Part shown: positions 8,306 through 15,893 of the stretch, piece by piece
Numbering within the stretch: position 1 is the stretch's first letter
How the letters are laid out: each line of letters begins with the position of its first letter
Assembly (NCBI RefSeq): GCF_002028425.1
Contig: NZ_CP020042.1
Location: forward strand, 496,001 to 560,000
Direction of reading: 5' to 3'
DNA length: 64,000 nucleotides
From: Streptomyces katrae
Lineage (GTDB): Bacteria > Actinomycetota > Actinomycetes > Streptomycetales > Streptomycetaceae
Made by a program: the position numbers and the translations under genes
Notes under the pieces: generated by a model
Seen by the model: only the letters and a program-made list of their open reading frames with translations
What the model was told of the DNA's origin: nothing
Databases searched by the model: none

Positions 8306-10649
8306 GGGCGTCTCCTTGTGGTGGGTGTGGCGTGGCGGTGGCTGCCGCCACCATGAGCTGGCCGAGCGCCAGGCCGCCGTCGTTGGGCGGCACCCGGTGC
8401 TGGCGCAGGACGGTGAACCCCCGCGCGCGCAGCGTCCGGGCGCACGCGGAGGACAGGAGGGTGTTACAGAAGACCCCGCCGGTCAGGGCGACGGTCTCCA
8501 GGCCGTGTCCGGCGCGGGCCAGCACGCAGAGGTCGGCGACCAGGGCGGCGACCGCCGCGTGGAAACGGGCGGCGATCAGCGGGCGGGGCGTGCCCGCCCG
8601 TACGTCGGCCACCGCGGCGGCCAGGACGGGCGCCGGGTCGGCGGTCACGGGGGCCGTCGCGCCGGGCGGCGGCAGGCGCAGGCCGAAGGCGTACGCGCCG
8701 CGGTCGGGTGGCGCCTGGAGGGCTGCGGCCTCCAGTTCGACGGCGGCCTGGGCCTCGTAGCCGGCCTGCTGGCAGATCCCGGCGAGGGAGGAGACGGCGT
8801 CGAAGAGCCGGCCCATGCTGGAGGTGGGCGCGCAGTTCAGTCCGCGCTCCAGCTGGGTTTCCAGTACCCGCAGTTCACCGGGCGGGCAGGCGGCGGTGCA
8901 GGGCAGGTCCGGGGTCCGGGCGAGGCCGGCGGCGCGCAGGTGGGACAGGGCCATGCGGTACGGGCGGCGCACGGCCGCGTCGCCGCCGGGCAGCGGGACG
9001 TAGGCGAGGTGGGCGAAGCGGGTGTAGCCGCGGTAGTCCGCGAGGAGGACCTCCCCGCCCCAGACGGCGCCGTCGTCGCCGTAGCCGGTGCCGTCGAAGG
9101 CGACGCCGATCACCCGGCTGCCGCCGTCGTGGCCGTGTTCGGCCAGGGCGGAGGCGATGTGGGCGTGGTGGTGCTGGACGGGGACCAGCGGGCGGCCCGC
9201 CGCGTGGTCGCGGGTCCAGCGGCCGGAGCGGTAGCCGGGGTGCCGGTCGGCGGCGAGCAGGGCGGGGGCGACCCCGGTGAGGGCGGACAGCTGGCGCTGG
9301 GCGTGGGCGAAGGCGTCCTGGGTGGCGAGGTCGTCCATGTCGCCGATGTGGGCGGAGAGCCAGGCGCGCCGGCCTTCGCCGAGGCAGAGGACGTTCTTCA
9401 GGTCGCCGCCGGCGGCGAGGGTGGCGGGGACGGTCAGGGGGAGGGTGAGCGGCAGGGGGGCGTAGCCGCGCGAGCGCCGCAGGAGCAGGGGTTGTCCGTC
9501 GCAGAGGCGGACGACGGAGTCGTCGCAGGGGACGTGGATCGGGCGGTCGTGGGTGAGCCAGGCGTCGGCGAGGTGGGCGAGGCGTTCCAGGGCCTCGTCG
9601 TCGTCGGTGACGATGGGTTCACCGGAGAGGTTGCCGCTGGTCATGACGAGCAGGCGGGGTCCGGGCGGGTCGCCGGGCAGGCCGAGCAGCAGGTGGTGCA
9701 GGGGGGTGTAGGGGAGCATCACGCCGAGGTCGGGGCTGCCGGGGGCGACGGCGTCGGCGAGCTCCGGGGCGGTGGCGGCCCGGCGGCGGAGCAGGACGAT
9801 GGGGCGGACGGATCCGGTGAGCAGTTCCCGTTCGCCGGGGCCGAGTTCGGCGATGCGCTCGATGTCGTCGAGGCCGCGGGCCATCAGGGCGAAGGGTTTG
9901 TCCCCGCGTTCCTTGCGGCGGCGCAGTCCGGCCACGGCTTCGGCGTTTGCGGCGTCGCAGGCCAGGTGGTAGCCGCCGAGGCCCTTCACGGCGAGGACGG
10001 CGCCTTCGGCCAGCAGCCGGCGGGCCCGTGCGACGGGGTCGGCGGTGGTGGTGGCGCGGGGCGGGCGGCCGGTGAGCAGCCGCAGGCGGGGGCCGCAGGC
10101 CGGGCAGGCGACGGGCTGGGCGTGGAAGCGGCGGTCGGCGGGGTCGCTGTACTCGCGGGCGCAGTCGGGGCACATCGGGAAGCGGGCCATGGTGGTGTGG
10201 GCGCGGTCGTAGGGCAGCCCGGTGACGATGGTGAAGCGGGGTCCGCAGTGGGTGCAGGTGATGAAGGGGTGGCGGTGGCGGCGGTCGGCCGGGTCCGCGA
10301 GTTCGGCGAGGCAGTCGGCGCAGGTGGCGGTGTCCGGGGAGACCAGGGTGCGGGGCGGGCCGCCGGTGCGGGAGGCGATGATGGTGAAACCGGCGCCGCC
10401 GGTGGCCGGGACGGGGCGGTGGTCGACGGTGTCGACGACCGCCAGGGGCGGGGCGTCGGCGGCGAGGCGGTCGCAGAACGCCGCCACCGCAGACCGGGGG
10501 CCCTCGACCTCGGCGACCACGCCTTCGGGGGTGTTGGTGACGTGGCCGGCCAGGCCGAGGGTGGTGGCGCGGGTGTAGACGTACGGGCGGAATCCGACGC
10601 CCTGGACCACGCCGCGGACGGTGACGCGGCGGCGTTCCGCGGCCTCCAT
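8274..10649 (-). CDS. hypF: Carbamoyltransferase HypF
   Basis: HypF makes carbamoyl-adenylate from carbamoyl phosphate and ATP and transfers the carbamoyl group to HypE, the source of the cyanide ligands. The 791-residue protein shows all parts in order: acylphosphatase domain (RGVVQGVGFRP near residue 13), two zinc-finger pairs (CADC/CTHC and CPDC/CPAC, about residues 105-185), YrdC/Sua5-like domain (200-380) and Kae1-like C-terminal half with VPVQHHHAH and ALTGGVFCN. ATG start at 10649 shares a base with the hypB stop. Confidence 0.95.
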   Translation of the reverse strand: MEAAERRRVTVRGVVQGVGFRPYVYTRATTLGLAGHVTNTPEGVVAEVEGPRSAVAAFCDRLAADAPPLAVVDTVDHRPVPATGGAGFTIIASRTGGPPRTLVSPDTATCADCLAELADPADRRHRHPFITCTHCGPRFTIVTGLPYDRAHTTMARFPMCPDCAREYSDPADRRFHAQPVACPACGPRLRLLTGRPPRATTTADPVARARRLLAEGAVLAVKGLGGYHLACDAANAEAVAGLRRRKERGDKPFALMARGLDDIERIAELGPGERELLTGSVRPIVLLRRRAATAPELADAVAPGSPDLGVMLPYTPLHHLLLGLPGDPPGPRLLVMTSGNLSGEPIVTDDDEALERLAHLADAWLTHDRPIHVPCDDSVVRLCDGQPLLLRRSRGYAPLPLTLPLTVPATLAAGGDLKNVLCLGEGRRAWLSAHIGDMDDLATQDAFAHAQRQLSALTGVAPALLAADRHPGYRSGRWTRDHAAGRPLVPVQHHHAHIASALAEHGHDGGSRVIGVAFDGTGYGDDGAVWGGEVLLADYRGYTRFAHLAYVPLPGGDAAVRRPYRMALSHLRAAGLARTPDLPCTAACPPGELRVLETQLERGLNCAPTSSMGRLFDAVSSLAGICQQAGYEAQAAVELEAAALQAPPDRGAYAFGLRLPPPGATAPVTADPAPVLAAAVADVRAGTPRPLIAARFHAAVAALVADLCVLARAGHGLETVALTGGVFCNTLLSSACARTLRARGFTVLRQHRVPPNDGGLALGQLMVAAATATPHPPQGDAHVPGGTRQSA

Positions 10650-11515
10650 CAGTGGAGCCCGGCCGTGCCCGCGGGGGCCGGTGCCGGGTGGACCGCGGGC
10701 GGGGATCCCGCGGGGCCGTCCCCGGGCCGGCCCCGAACCGTTTCCGGCGGCTGCGCCGGTCCGTGGCCGTGGTCGTGGTCATGGGTGTGGTCGTGGTGGG
10801 GTTCGTGGGTGTGGGTGTGGGGGTGTGCGTGGCGGGACATCACCGGGTTGTGGGCGCGGGTGCCCCCCGCGATGGCCAGGGCGTGGTCCAGGAGGAGGCC
10901 CGTGCCCTCCAGCGAGCGGGCGGAGGTGCGCAGGATCCGCACGCCGGGGTTGACCTGCTGGACGTTCGCGCGGAAGGCGGCCTCGTCGAAGCCGACGGCC
11001 TCCGCGATGTCGGTCTTGGTGATGACCACCAGCTGGGCCGGGCCGAAGGCGGTCGGGTACTTCAGGGGCTTGTCCTCGCCCTCCGTCACCGAGGCCAGGA
11101 CCACGCGCAGGGACTCGCCCAGGTCGTAGGAGGCCGGGCAGACGAGGTTGCCGACGTTCTCGACGAACAGGAGGCGGGTGTCCTCGGGGAGCCAGCCGTC
11201 CAGGTAACGGCCCAGCATGTGCGCTTCGAGGTGGCACAGGCCGTCGGTGAGGACCTGTTGGACGGGGACGCCCGAACGGGCCAGCCGGGTCGCGTCGTTC
11301 TCCGTCGCCAGGTCGGCCGTCAGGGCGGCCACGGACACGCCCCGTTCCCGGGCCAGCGTCAACTCGCGTTCCAGCAGGGCCGTCTTCCCGCTCCCGGGGC
11401 TGGAGAGCAGGTTGACCACGGTCGTTCCGCGGGCGGTGAGTTCGGCGCGCAGGGCCTGCGCGGCCCCGTCGTTCTTCGCGAGCACCGCTCGTCGCAGGTC
11501 GGCCTCTCGGCACAC
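10649..11515 (-). CDS. hypB: Nickel-insertion GTPase HypB with a C-terminal His-rich tail
   Basis: HypB is the GTPase that, with HypA, delivers nickel to the hydrogenase large subunit. The 288-residue protein has the P-loop SSPGSGKT near residue 42, ENVGNLVCP with metal-binding Cys, and the ITKTD guanine-specificity motif. A stretch of about 25 residues after SARSLEGTG contains 12 histidines alternating with Asp/Thr/Pro, probably a nickel store. In characterised HypB proteins such a stretch is usually N-terminal; here it is C-terminal and followed by a Pro/Ala tail. The GTG at 11515 has GAGGAGG seven bases upstream, two bases after the hypA stop; the N-terminal CxxCGC nickel motif is absent. 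Confidence 0.93.
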   Translation of the reverse strand: MCREADLRRAVLAKNDGAAQALRAELTARGTTVVNLLSSPGSGKTALLERELTLARERGVSVAALTADLATENDATRLARSGVPVQQVLTDGLCHLEAHMLGRYLDGWLPEDTRLLFVENVGNLVCPASYDLGESLRVVLASVTEGEDKPLKYPTAFGPAQLVVITKTDIAEAVGFDEAAFRANVQQVNPGVRILRTSARSLEGTGLLLDHALAIAGGTRAHNPVMSRHAHPHTHTHEPHHDHTHDHDHGHGPAQPPETVRGRPGDGPAGSPPAVHPAPAPAGTAGLH

Positions 11516-11517
11516 GG

Positions 11518-11895
11518 TCAGGCCTCCTCGGGGATCGGTTCGAGGGCGTCGTCCCAGACCACGCGCAGGATCCGCAGTTCGCGCCCCGAGAGGAGCTCCA
11601 CGGGAGTGGCCTTCGCGCAGCGGGGGCAGGTCAGGTCGGGGGGCATGCCGACGGCCCACTCGCCCGTGCAGGAAGCGCAGCGGGCGCGGGCCGCCACGCG
11701 GTGGGTGACGAGTTCGGCGCCTTCGAGGGGGGTGCCGGTGCAGGCCAGTTCGAAGGAGAAGGCCAGGGCGTCGGGGACGACACCGGCCAGTTCCCCGATC
11801 TCCAGCTCCACCCGGCTCACGGAGCGTGCCGCTCCGGCTGGGGCCGCCTCCGCCACCTGGTCCACGACGGCCATGGCGATCGACATCTCGTGCAT
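11518..11895 (-). CDS. hypA: Nickel metallochaperone HypA
   Basis: HypA binds nickel through its N-terminal MHE and partners HypB. The 125-residue protein starts MHEMSIAMAVV and has two zinc-binding pairs, CASC and CPRC, spaced as in the family. It ends with an acidic DDALEPIPEEA tail. ATG start at 11895. About 100 bases separate it from the 34-residue gene upstream, the largest gap inside the operon apart from the ones flanking the small subunit, so a secondary promoter for hypABFCDE is possible. Confidence 0.94.
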   Translation of the reverse strand: MHEMSIAMAVVDQVAEAAPAGAARSVSRVELEIGELAGVVPDALAFSFELACTGTPLEGAELVTHRVAARARCASCTGEWAVGMPPDLTCPRCAKATPVELLSGRELRILRVVWDDALEPIPEEA

Positions 11896-11998
11896 CGGAC
11901 TCCGTCCTGCCGGGCCCCATTACAGCGGCGGGACCGCAGCGGGCGGGGCGGGCGCGCCGACGCGCCGCCCGCCCCGTCCTCCGTTCGGACGCGCGGGG

Positions 11999-12103
11999 TC
12001 ACATGCGGCGGATCCGCAGGTAGCGCTTGATGTCGGGGAAGGTCTGCGCGAGTACGGCGGCCACGGCCAGGGCGACGGCTCCGCAGACGAAGGCCTTCTT
12101 CAT
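11999..12103 (-). CDS. 34-residue membrane peptide within the hydrogenase operon (DUF6893-type)
   Basis: The ATG at 12103 lies within an ATGA overlap with the protease stop and has GAGGAGA eight bases upstream. The peptide starts MKKAFVCGAVALAVAAVLAQ, a single hydrophobic helix, then FPDIKRYLRIRRM, a basic end. Short proteins with this helix plus PDIKRYLRIR signature occur in Streptomyces and, as I recall, are catalogued as DUF6893. The topology suggests an inner-membrane anchor with a cytoplasmic basic tail. I infer a role tied to the hydrogenase from its position only. Confidence 0.72.
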   Translation of the reverse strand: MKKAFVCGAVALAVAAVLAQTFPDIKRYLRIRRM

Positions 12104-12636
12104 GGGGTTCTCCTCAGTTCGCACCGGTTGCTTGGGTCCGGCCCGGGCTCCGCCTCCTGGGCCTGCAGGAGGTCCAGGAGCATCCGTACGGCCTCCGGCA
12201 CCGCGGCGGCCACGGGGGCGCTCAGCCCGATGCCCTCCTCCAGGAGGGCGGGTTCGCAGCCGATGACGTACGTGCGCCGGGGCGGGCGGGAACCGGTGCC
12301 GGCGCACAGGGTGCCCAGCAGGCCGAGGACGGCGTCGGGGGTCATGTGGTGGCCGTCCAGGACGGGGCGGCCGGCGCCCGCCGGGGCGGAGCCGGGCTCC
12401 TCGATCAGGTACAGGGTGCCCGGGTCGCCGCCGCGTTGGGTGGCGTCGACCAGGACGAGGGTGTCGTAGCCGTCGAGGAGCTGGTAGGCCAGGTGCACCC
12501 CGCGCACGCCGAAGTCGGCCACCTCCACGTGGCCGGGCAGGGCGTGCGCGGACAGGGCCCGCACCGTCTCGACGCCGAAGCCGTCGTCGCCGAGGAAGAC
12601 GTTGCCGATGCCGGCGATCAGGACCCGGCCGCTCAC
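12100..12636 (-). CDS. Hydrogenase maturation endopeptidase (HupD/HycI family)
   Basis: This peptidase removes the C-terminal extension of the large subunit after nickel insertion. The 178-residue protein has the family motifs GIGNVFLGDDGFG (with the Ni-sensing Glu/Asp position in the GDDGFG loop), a middle DFGVRG, and DATQRGGDPGT. The start is GTG at 12636, overlapping the previous stop as GTGA; the open frame upstream belongs to a different reading. It ends in ATGA with the 34-residue gene. Its substrate is predicted to be the HhyL product of this operon. Confidence 0.93.
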   Translation of the reverse strand: MSGRVLIAGIGNVFLGDDGFGVETVRALSAHALPGHVEVADFGVRGVHLAYQLLDGYDTLVLVDATQRGGDPGTLYLIEEPGSAPAGAGRPVLDGHHMTPDAVLGLLGTLCAGTGSRPPRRTYVIGCEPALLEEGIGLSAPVAAAVPEAVRMLLDLLQAQEAEPGPDPSNRCELRRTP

Positions 12637-14051
12637 GGCTCCTCCAGGGCGGTCACCTCGTCGGGCTGGAAGTACAGGAAGCGGCCCTGTTCGCGGCGGA
12701 TGTCGGCGCCCGGGTCGCCCTCCACGGTCACGGCCAGGTGCACTCCCCCGTCGACGTCGTGCAGGACCTCCTCCACGCGTGCGGTGCGGCCCTGGAGGAA
12801 GAGGTCCTGGGCGTCGGTGCGCCGCAGGCCGGGGCGGAGCGTCACGCGACTGCCGGGGCCGACGGGTGTGCCGTCGACCAGGACCCGCTCGGGCGCGGGT
12901 TCGGCGGGGGCGGTGCCGGCCGGGTCCCACCAGGGGGTGTCCGGGGTGAAGAGGGCGTCCGGCGGGGGCTCCCCGGGCGCCGTCCCCCCGGTGGCGCCGC
13001 GCAGGGAGCGCACCGCCCCGTGGAGCCGTTCCAGTACCTCGGGCGGCAGGGTGTCGGCCAGGTCTACGACGGCCGCGGCGCGCGCGTCCGTGCCGCGTGC
13101 CTCGCGCTTCTCCTCGTCGGTGAGGGCGGCGGTGCGCAGGGCGAGGATCTCGTCGATCTCGGTGGCGTCGTACATCGCCCCGGCGCTCTCGGGGGCGATG
13201 GCGGGGTGGTCCTCCAGGATGATCGGGGAGGAGAGGACCACGTCGGCGCGGCCGTCCTCGCCGGCCAGGACCGGCCAGGTGTGGAGGTTCGCGCAGGCGG
13301 CGACGGCGGACCGGGCCCATTCGGGCGGGTCGGTCATGGACAGGAAGGAGCCCGGGGCGAGGCCCAGCAGGAGGTGGGCGGCGACCAGCGAGCGGGGCAG
13401 GGCCTCCTCGCGGGCGGCGGGGCCGTCGGGGGTCCAGGGGCTGGTGTTCTCGACCACGGCGGTGAGTTTCAGGACCCGGTAGGGTCCTTCCAGTTCCTCC
13501 GCGTGCAGGCGTACCACGCCCTCGACCTCCTGGGTGCGCCGGACCAGGCGGCCGACGGTCCGGCCGCGGTCGTCGAGCACCGGTTCGGTGTCCTCGCGGG
13601 CGGGGCGGGTGAAGGGGAGGACGATCTCCTTCTGCGTCAGTTCGGGGACGGCCACGCGCAGTTCGACCCGCTCCTCGGTGCCCTCGTCCCAGGGGACCAG
13701 GACCCGGTCGGGCAGGTGGAGGCCTGCGGTGTCGGTGAACGTGCCGTCGTCGTGGGCCTCTTGCACGGTCCGGCGCTGGGCGTGCAGGAAGCGCAGTTCG
13801 AGGGAGAGGGTGGCGGCGCCGCGCGGTTCCATCAGGATCTCGGTGCGCTGGAGGCTGTGCTCGCCCTGGGCGGGGGCCCATGCGGGCGGCACGAGGACGC
13901 CGAACTGCCAGCGCATCCGGTTCTTGGCGGCGGAGGCCCGGTAGGGGTAGAGGACGTAGCCCTCGAAGAGGACGGCGTCGGCCACCTGGCGGGCCGTCTC
14001 GAAGCGGCGGCCGGAGCGGTGGGCGGTGGTGGTGGGGGCCGTCGTGGTCAT
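12633..14051 (-). CDS. Conserved hydrogenase-operon protein of unknown function, 472 residues
   Basis: The protein starts at ATG 14051 (ATGA overlap with the upstream gene) and I do not recognise a catalytic domain. Visible features: an N-terminal LFEGYVLYPYRASAAKN block, a PPAW motif, a long mixed alpha/beta body with few cysteines, a central Pro/Ala-rich linker around residues 355-385, and a C-terminal beta-rich portion ending FLYFQPDEVTALEEP. Its placement between the large-subunit group and the protease, with overlaps on both sides, implies a dedicated maturation or electron-transfer role. No signal peptide or membrane helix is evident. Confidence 0.85.
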   Translation of the reverse strand: MTTTAPTTTAHRSGRRFETARQVADAVLFEGYVLYPYRASAAKNRMRWQFGVLVPPAWAPAQGEHSLQRTEILMEPRGAATLSLELRFLHAQRRTVQEAHDDGTFTDTAGLHLPDRVLVPWDEGTEERVELRVAVPELTQKEIVLPFTRPAREDTEPVLDDRGRTVGRLVRRTQEVEGVVRLHAEELEGPYRVLKLTAVVENTSPWTPDGPAAREEALPRSLVAAHLLLGLAPGSFLSMTDPPEWARSAVAACANLHTWPVLAGEDGRADVVLSSPIILEDHPAIAPESAGAMYDATEIDEILALRTAALTDEEKREARGTDARAAAVVDLADTLPPEVLERLHGAVRSLRGATGGTAPGEPPPDALFTPDTPWWDPAGTAPAEPAPERVLVDGTPVGPGSRVTLRPGLRRTDAQDLFLQGRTARVEEVLHDVDGGVHLAVTVEGDPGADIRREQGRFLYFQPDEVTALEEP

Positions 14052-14743
14052 GGGGCGGCCCTCTCGGTGACGCGGGGTGCGGGCGTGCCGGGCAGCGGGA
14101 GCGGCGGCGGGGCGGGTTCGGCGGCGGCCAGCAGGGCGCGCAGGGTGGTCTCCCAGGAGGCCAGGGCGTGGCGGGAGCGGTAGGCGAGCAGTTCGGCCAT
14201 GGTGTCGCGGGGCAGCCGCAGCCATCCGCAGCCGGGGAAGTGCTGTTCGACCATCTCCTGCCAGACGGCGACGGGCATCCGGCAGACGGCCTCGCGGTCC
14301 CAGGGGACGGGTTCGACGCGGAAGCCGCCGGCGCCGGTGAAGGCGGTGCCGGAGAAGAGCAGCAGCAGGGGGACTTCGCCGTCCTGGAGGGCGTTGAAGT
14401 AGCGGGCGCAGGCGATGTCCATGTCGTAGGTGCAGGGGACGACGAGGTCGGTCTCGGTCTGCCCGGTGAACCCCGGCACCATCACGCCGACCTGGGCGAA
14501 CTGCACGGGCCTCAGGGTGCTCCCCCAGCGGGAGCGGTCGCCGAACAGGTCGGCGAGGGCTTCGGCCTCCTCGGGGCCGTAGCCGCGCCGGGCCGGTTCG
14601 ATGCGGATCTGGCAGCGCAGGGCGAGGGCGTGGACCCGGGTGTCGGGGGCCGCCGCGGTGATGCGCAGCCGCAGGACGAGGGTGGGCCCGGCGGCGTAGG
14701 GGTCGGCGCGAACCCCGGTGCAGGTGAAGGTGAGGTCCGTCAT
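14048..14743 (-). CDS. DUF6084-type hydrogenase-associated protein
   Basis: The 231-residue product begins MTDLTFTCTGVRADPYAAG and has a beta-rich N-terminal half (LVLRLRI, LRCQIRIEPARRGY), then VPCTYDMDIACARYFNAL and a helical C-terminus with YRSRHALASWE. I recall this family as DUF6084, found next to actinobacterial group 1h hydrogenase genes. Function unknown. Start and stop both overlap neighbours as ATGA, so its synthesis is tied to the operon. The last 30 residues are Pro/Ala-rich. Confidence 0.82.
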   Translation of the reverse strand: MTDLTFTCTGVRADPYAAGPTLVLRLRITAAAPDTRVHALALRCQIRIEPARRGYGPEEAEALADLFGDRSRWGSTLRPVQFAQVGVMVPGFTGQTETDLVVPCTYDMDIACARYFNALQDGEVPLLLLFSGTAFTGAGGFRVEPVPWDREAVCRMPVAVWQEMVEQHFPGCGWLRLPRDTMAELLAYRSRHALASWETTLRALLAAAEPAPPPLPLPGTPAPRVTERAAP

Positions 14744-15375
14744 GAGGGGCCGGCCTCCGCGAGGATCCGGGCGCGGGCCTCGACGTGGGCGAAGAGGGTG
14801 TCGAGGGCGGCGCGGGCCTCGGCGCCGCCGTCGAAGCCGCGCCAGAGCAGCCGCATCCTGCCGACGAGTTCGTAGCAGAGGTCGATGGGGACCAGGTGGC
14901 AGGTGGTGCGGCCGGGCGTGTGGTGCAGCAGCAGGGCCTCCACGTCGGGTTCGAGGAGGCCCGCGAGCCGGCCGGCGCCGAGGACGGACTGCCAGGTGTC
15001 GGGGTCGAGTTCGCTCTCGGTGGCTCCGGCGGGGCTCGGGTAGAGGGCGACGAGGCGGCCGAGGGCGGCGTTGCGGAAGAGGAAGGCCACGCCGACGGGG
15101 ATCCTCAGCCGTTCCCAGGCCGTGTCGTCCAGCTGGTGGCCGGGGTCGGCGAGATAGCGGTCGGGGACGGCCCGGTACCGGCCGGTGCGGGTGCCCGGCC
15201 GGTCGAAGAGGAGGGCGCAGGCGGTGCAGGCGCACACCAGGGCCCGCTTCTCGGTCTCCACCAGGTGGCGGTGGCCGTCCGGGGGTACGGGGGTCCCGCA
15301 GAGTTCGCAGCTCTCGGGGCGGGGCGGGCGGGGGCCGGTGAAGCGGCGCAGCCCCCGGGGGCGGGGGCCCGTCAC
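14740..15375 (-). CDS. DUF5947-type hydrogenase-associated protein with Cys pairs
   Basis: This 211-residue protein starts with GTG at 15375 (GTGA overlap). The N-terminal third holds CELCGTPVPPDGHRHL followed by CACTACALLFD, so two CxxC pairs and a nearby His that could hold zinc or iron. The remainder is helical with LWRGFDGGAEARAALD. I recall such proteins as DUF5947, linked to group 1h hydrogenases. The metal-binding pattern suggests a maturation factor or redox partner, but no activity is established to my knowledge. Confidence 0.83.
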   Translation of the reverse strand: MTGPRPRGLRRFTGPRPPRPESCELCGTPVPPDGHRHLVETEKRALVCACTACALLFDRPGTRTGRYRAVPDRYLADPGHQLDDTAWERLRIPVGVAFLFRNAALGRLVALYPSPAGATESELDPDTWQSVLGAGRLAGLLEPDVEALLLHHTPGRTTCHLVPIDLCYELVGRMRLLWRGFDGGAEARAALDTLFAHVEARARILAEAGPS

Positions 15376-15893
15376 GGCACCCGGGCCGGGGTGTGCGGGC
15401 GGGTGCCGATCTGGAGCAGGGGCGGTGGGGGTGCGGGCGTCTCGATGTCGACGCCGGTCACCTCGGGGGCGAAGCAGGCGAGGGCGTCCTCCAGGGCCGC
15501 GCGGGTGGGGTCGCCTGAGCCGCAGCCGCAGCCGGAGGTCTCGGCGGGGGTGGTGCGCAGCCGCAGGACCCCGGTGGCGGCGTCGAAGCCCAGGGGCCGG
15601 GCGGGGGTGCCGGCGCTGCGCAGGGCGCGTTCGATGCGGGTGTCGACGTCCTCGGGGTGCAGGCCGTGCAGGGTGAGCAGGCTCGCCACGAGGTCGTCGT
15701 CCAGCAGCGGGGCCAGGGCCCCGGCGCCGAGCCGCTCGGTGATCCGGGCGAGGCCGGCCCCGTAGAACTCCATGAGGACGCGGACGAGTTCCTCGGCGGC
15801 CGCGCAGGCGGCGCGGTCGCCGGAGGCGGCCAGCCCGTCGAGCACCTCCTCGACGCGTGCGCCCGCCTGCCGGGCGTCGGCGGCGGCGCTCAT
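15372..15893 (-). CDS. NifU-like C-terminal-domain protein of the hydrogenase operon
   Basis: The 173-residue protein starts at ATG 15893, overlapping the large-subunit stop as ATGA. Its second half resembles the NifU C-terminal scaffold fold: ETSGCGCGSGDPTRAALEDAL in two parts, with closely spaced cysteines, then a helix and CFAPEVTGVDIE. The N-terminal half is helical and has no Cys-cluster motif. NifU-like proteins carry or transfer Fe-S clusters, so this may load clusters into the small subunit. The CGC arrangement differs from the classical CxxC. Confidence 0.8.
   Translation of the reverse strand: MSAAADARQAGARVEEVLDGLAASGDRAACAAAEELVRVLMEFYGAGLARITERLGAGALAPLLDDDLVASLLTLHGLHPEDVDTRIERALRSAGTPARPLGFDAATGVLRLRTTPAETSGCGCGSGDPTRAALEDALACFAPEVTGVDIETPAPPPPLLQIGTRPHTPARVP

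Noticed and set aside
6492..11129. A very long plus-strand open frame (1545 codons) opposite hypE, hypD, hypC, hypF and hypB
   Set aside because: Its product is low-complexity Gly/Ala/Val/Asp-rich and has no domain, while the minus strand carries clear Hyp motifs; it is a by-product of high GC and third-position bias.
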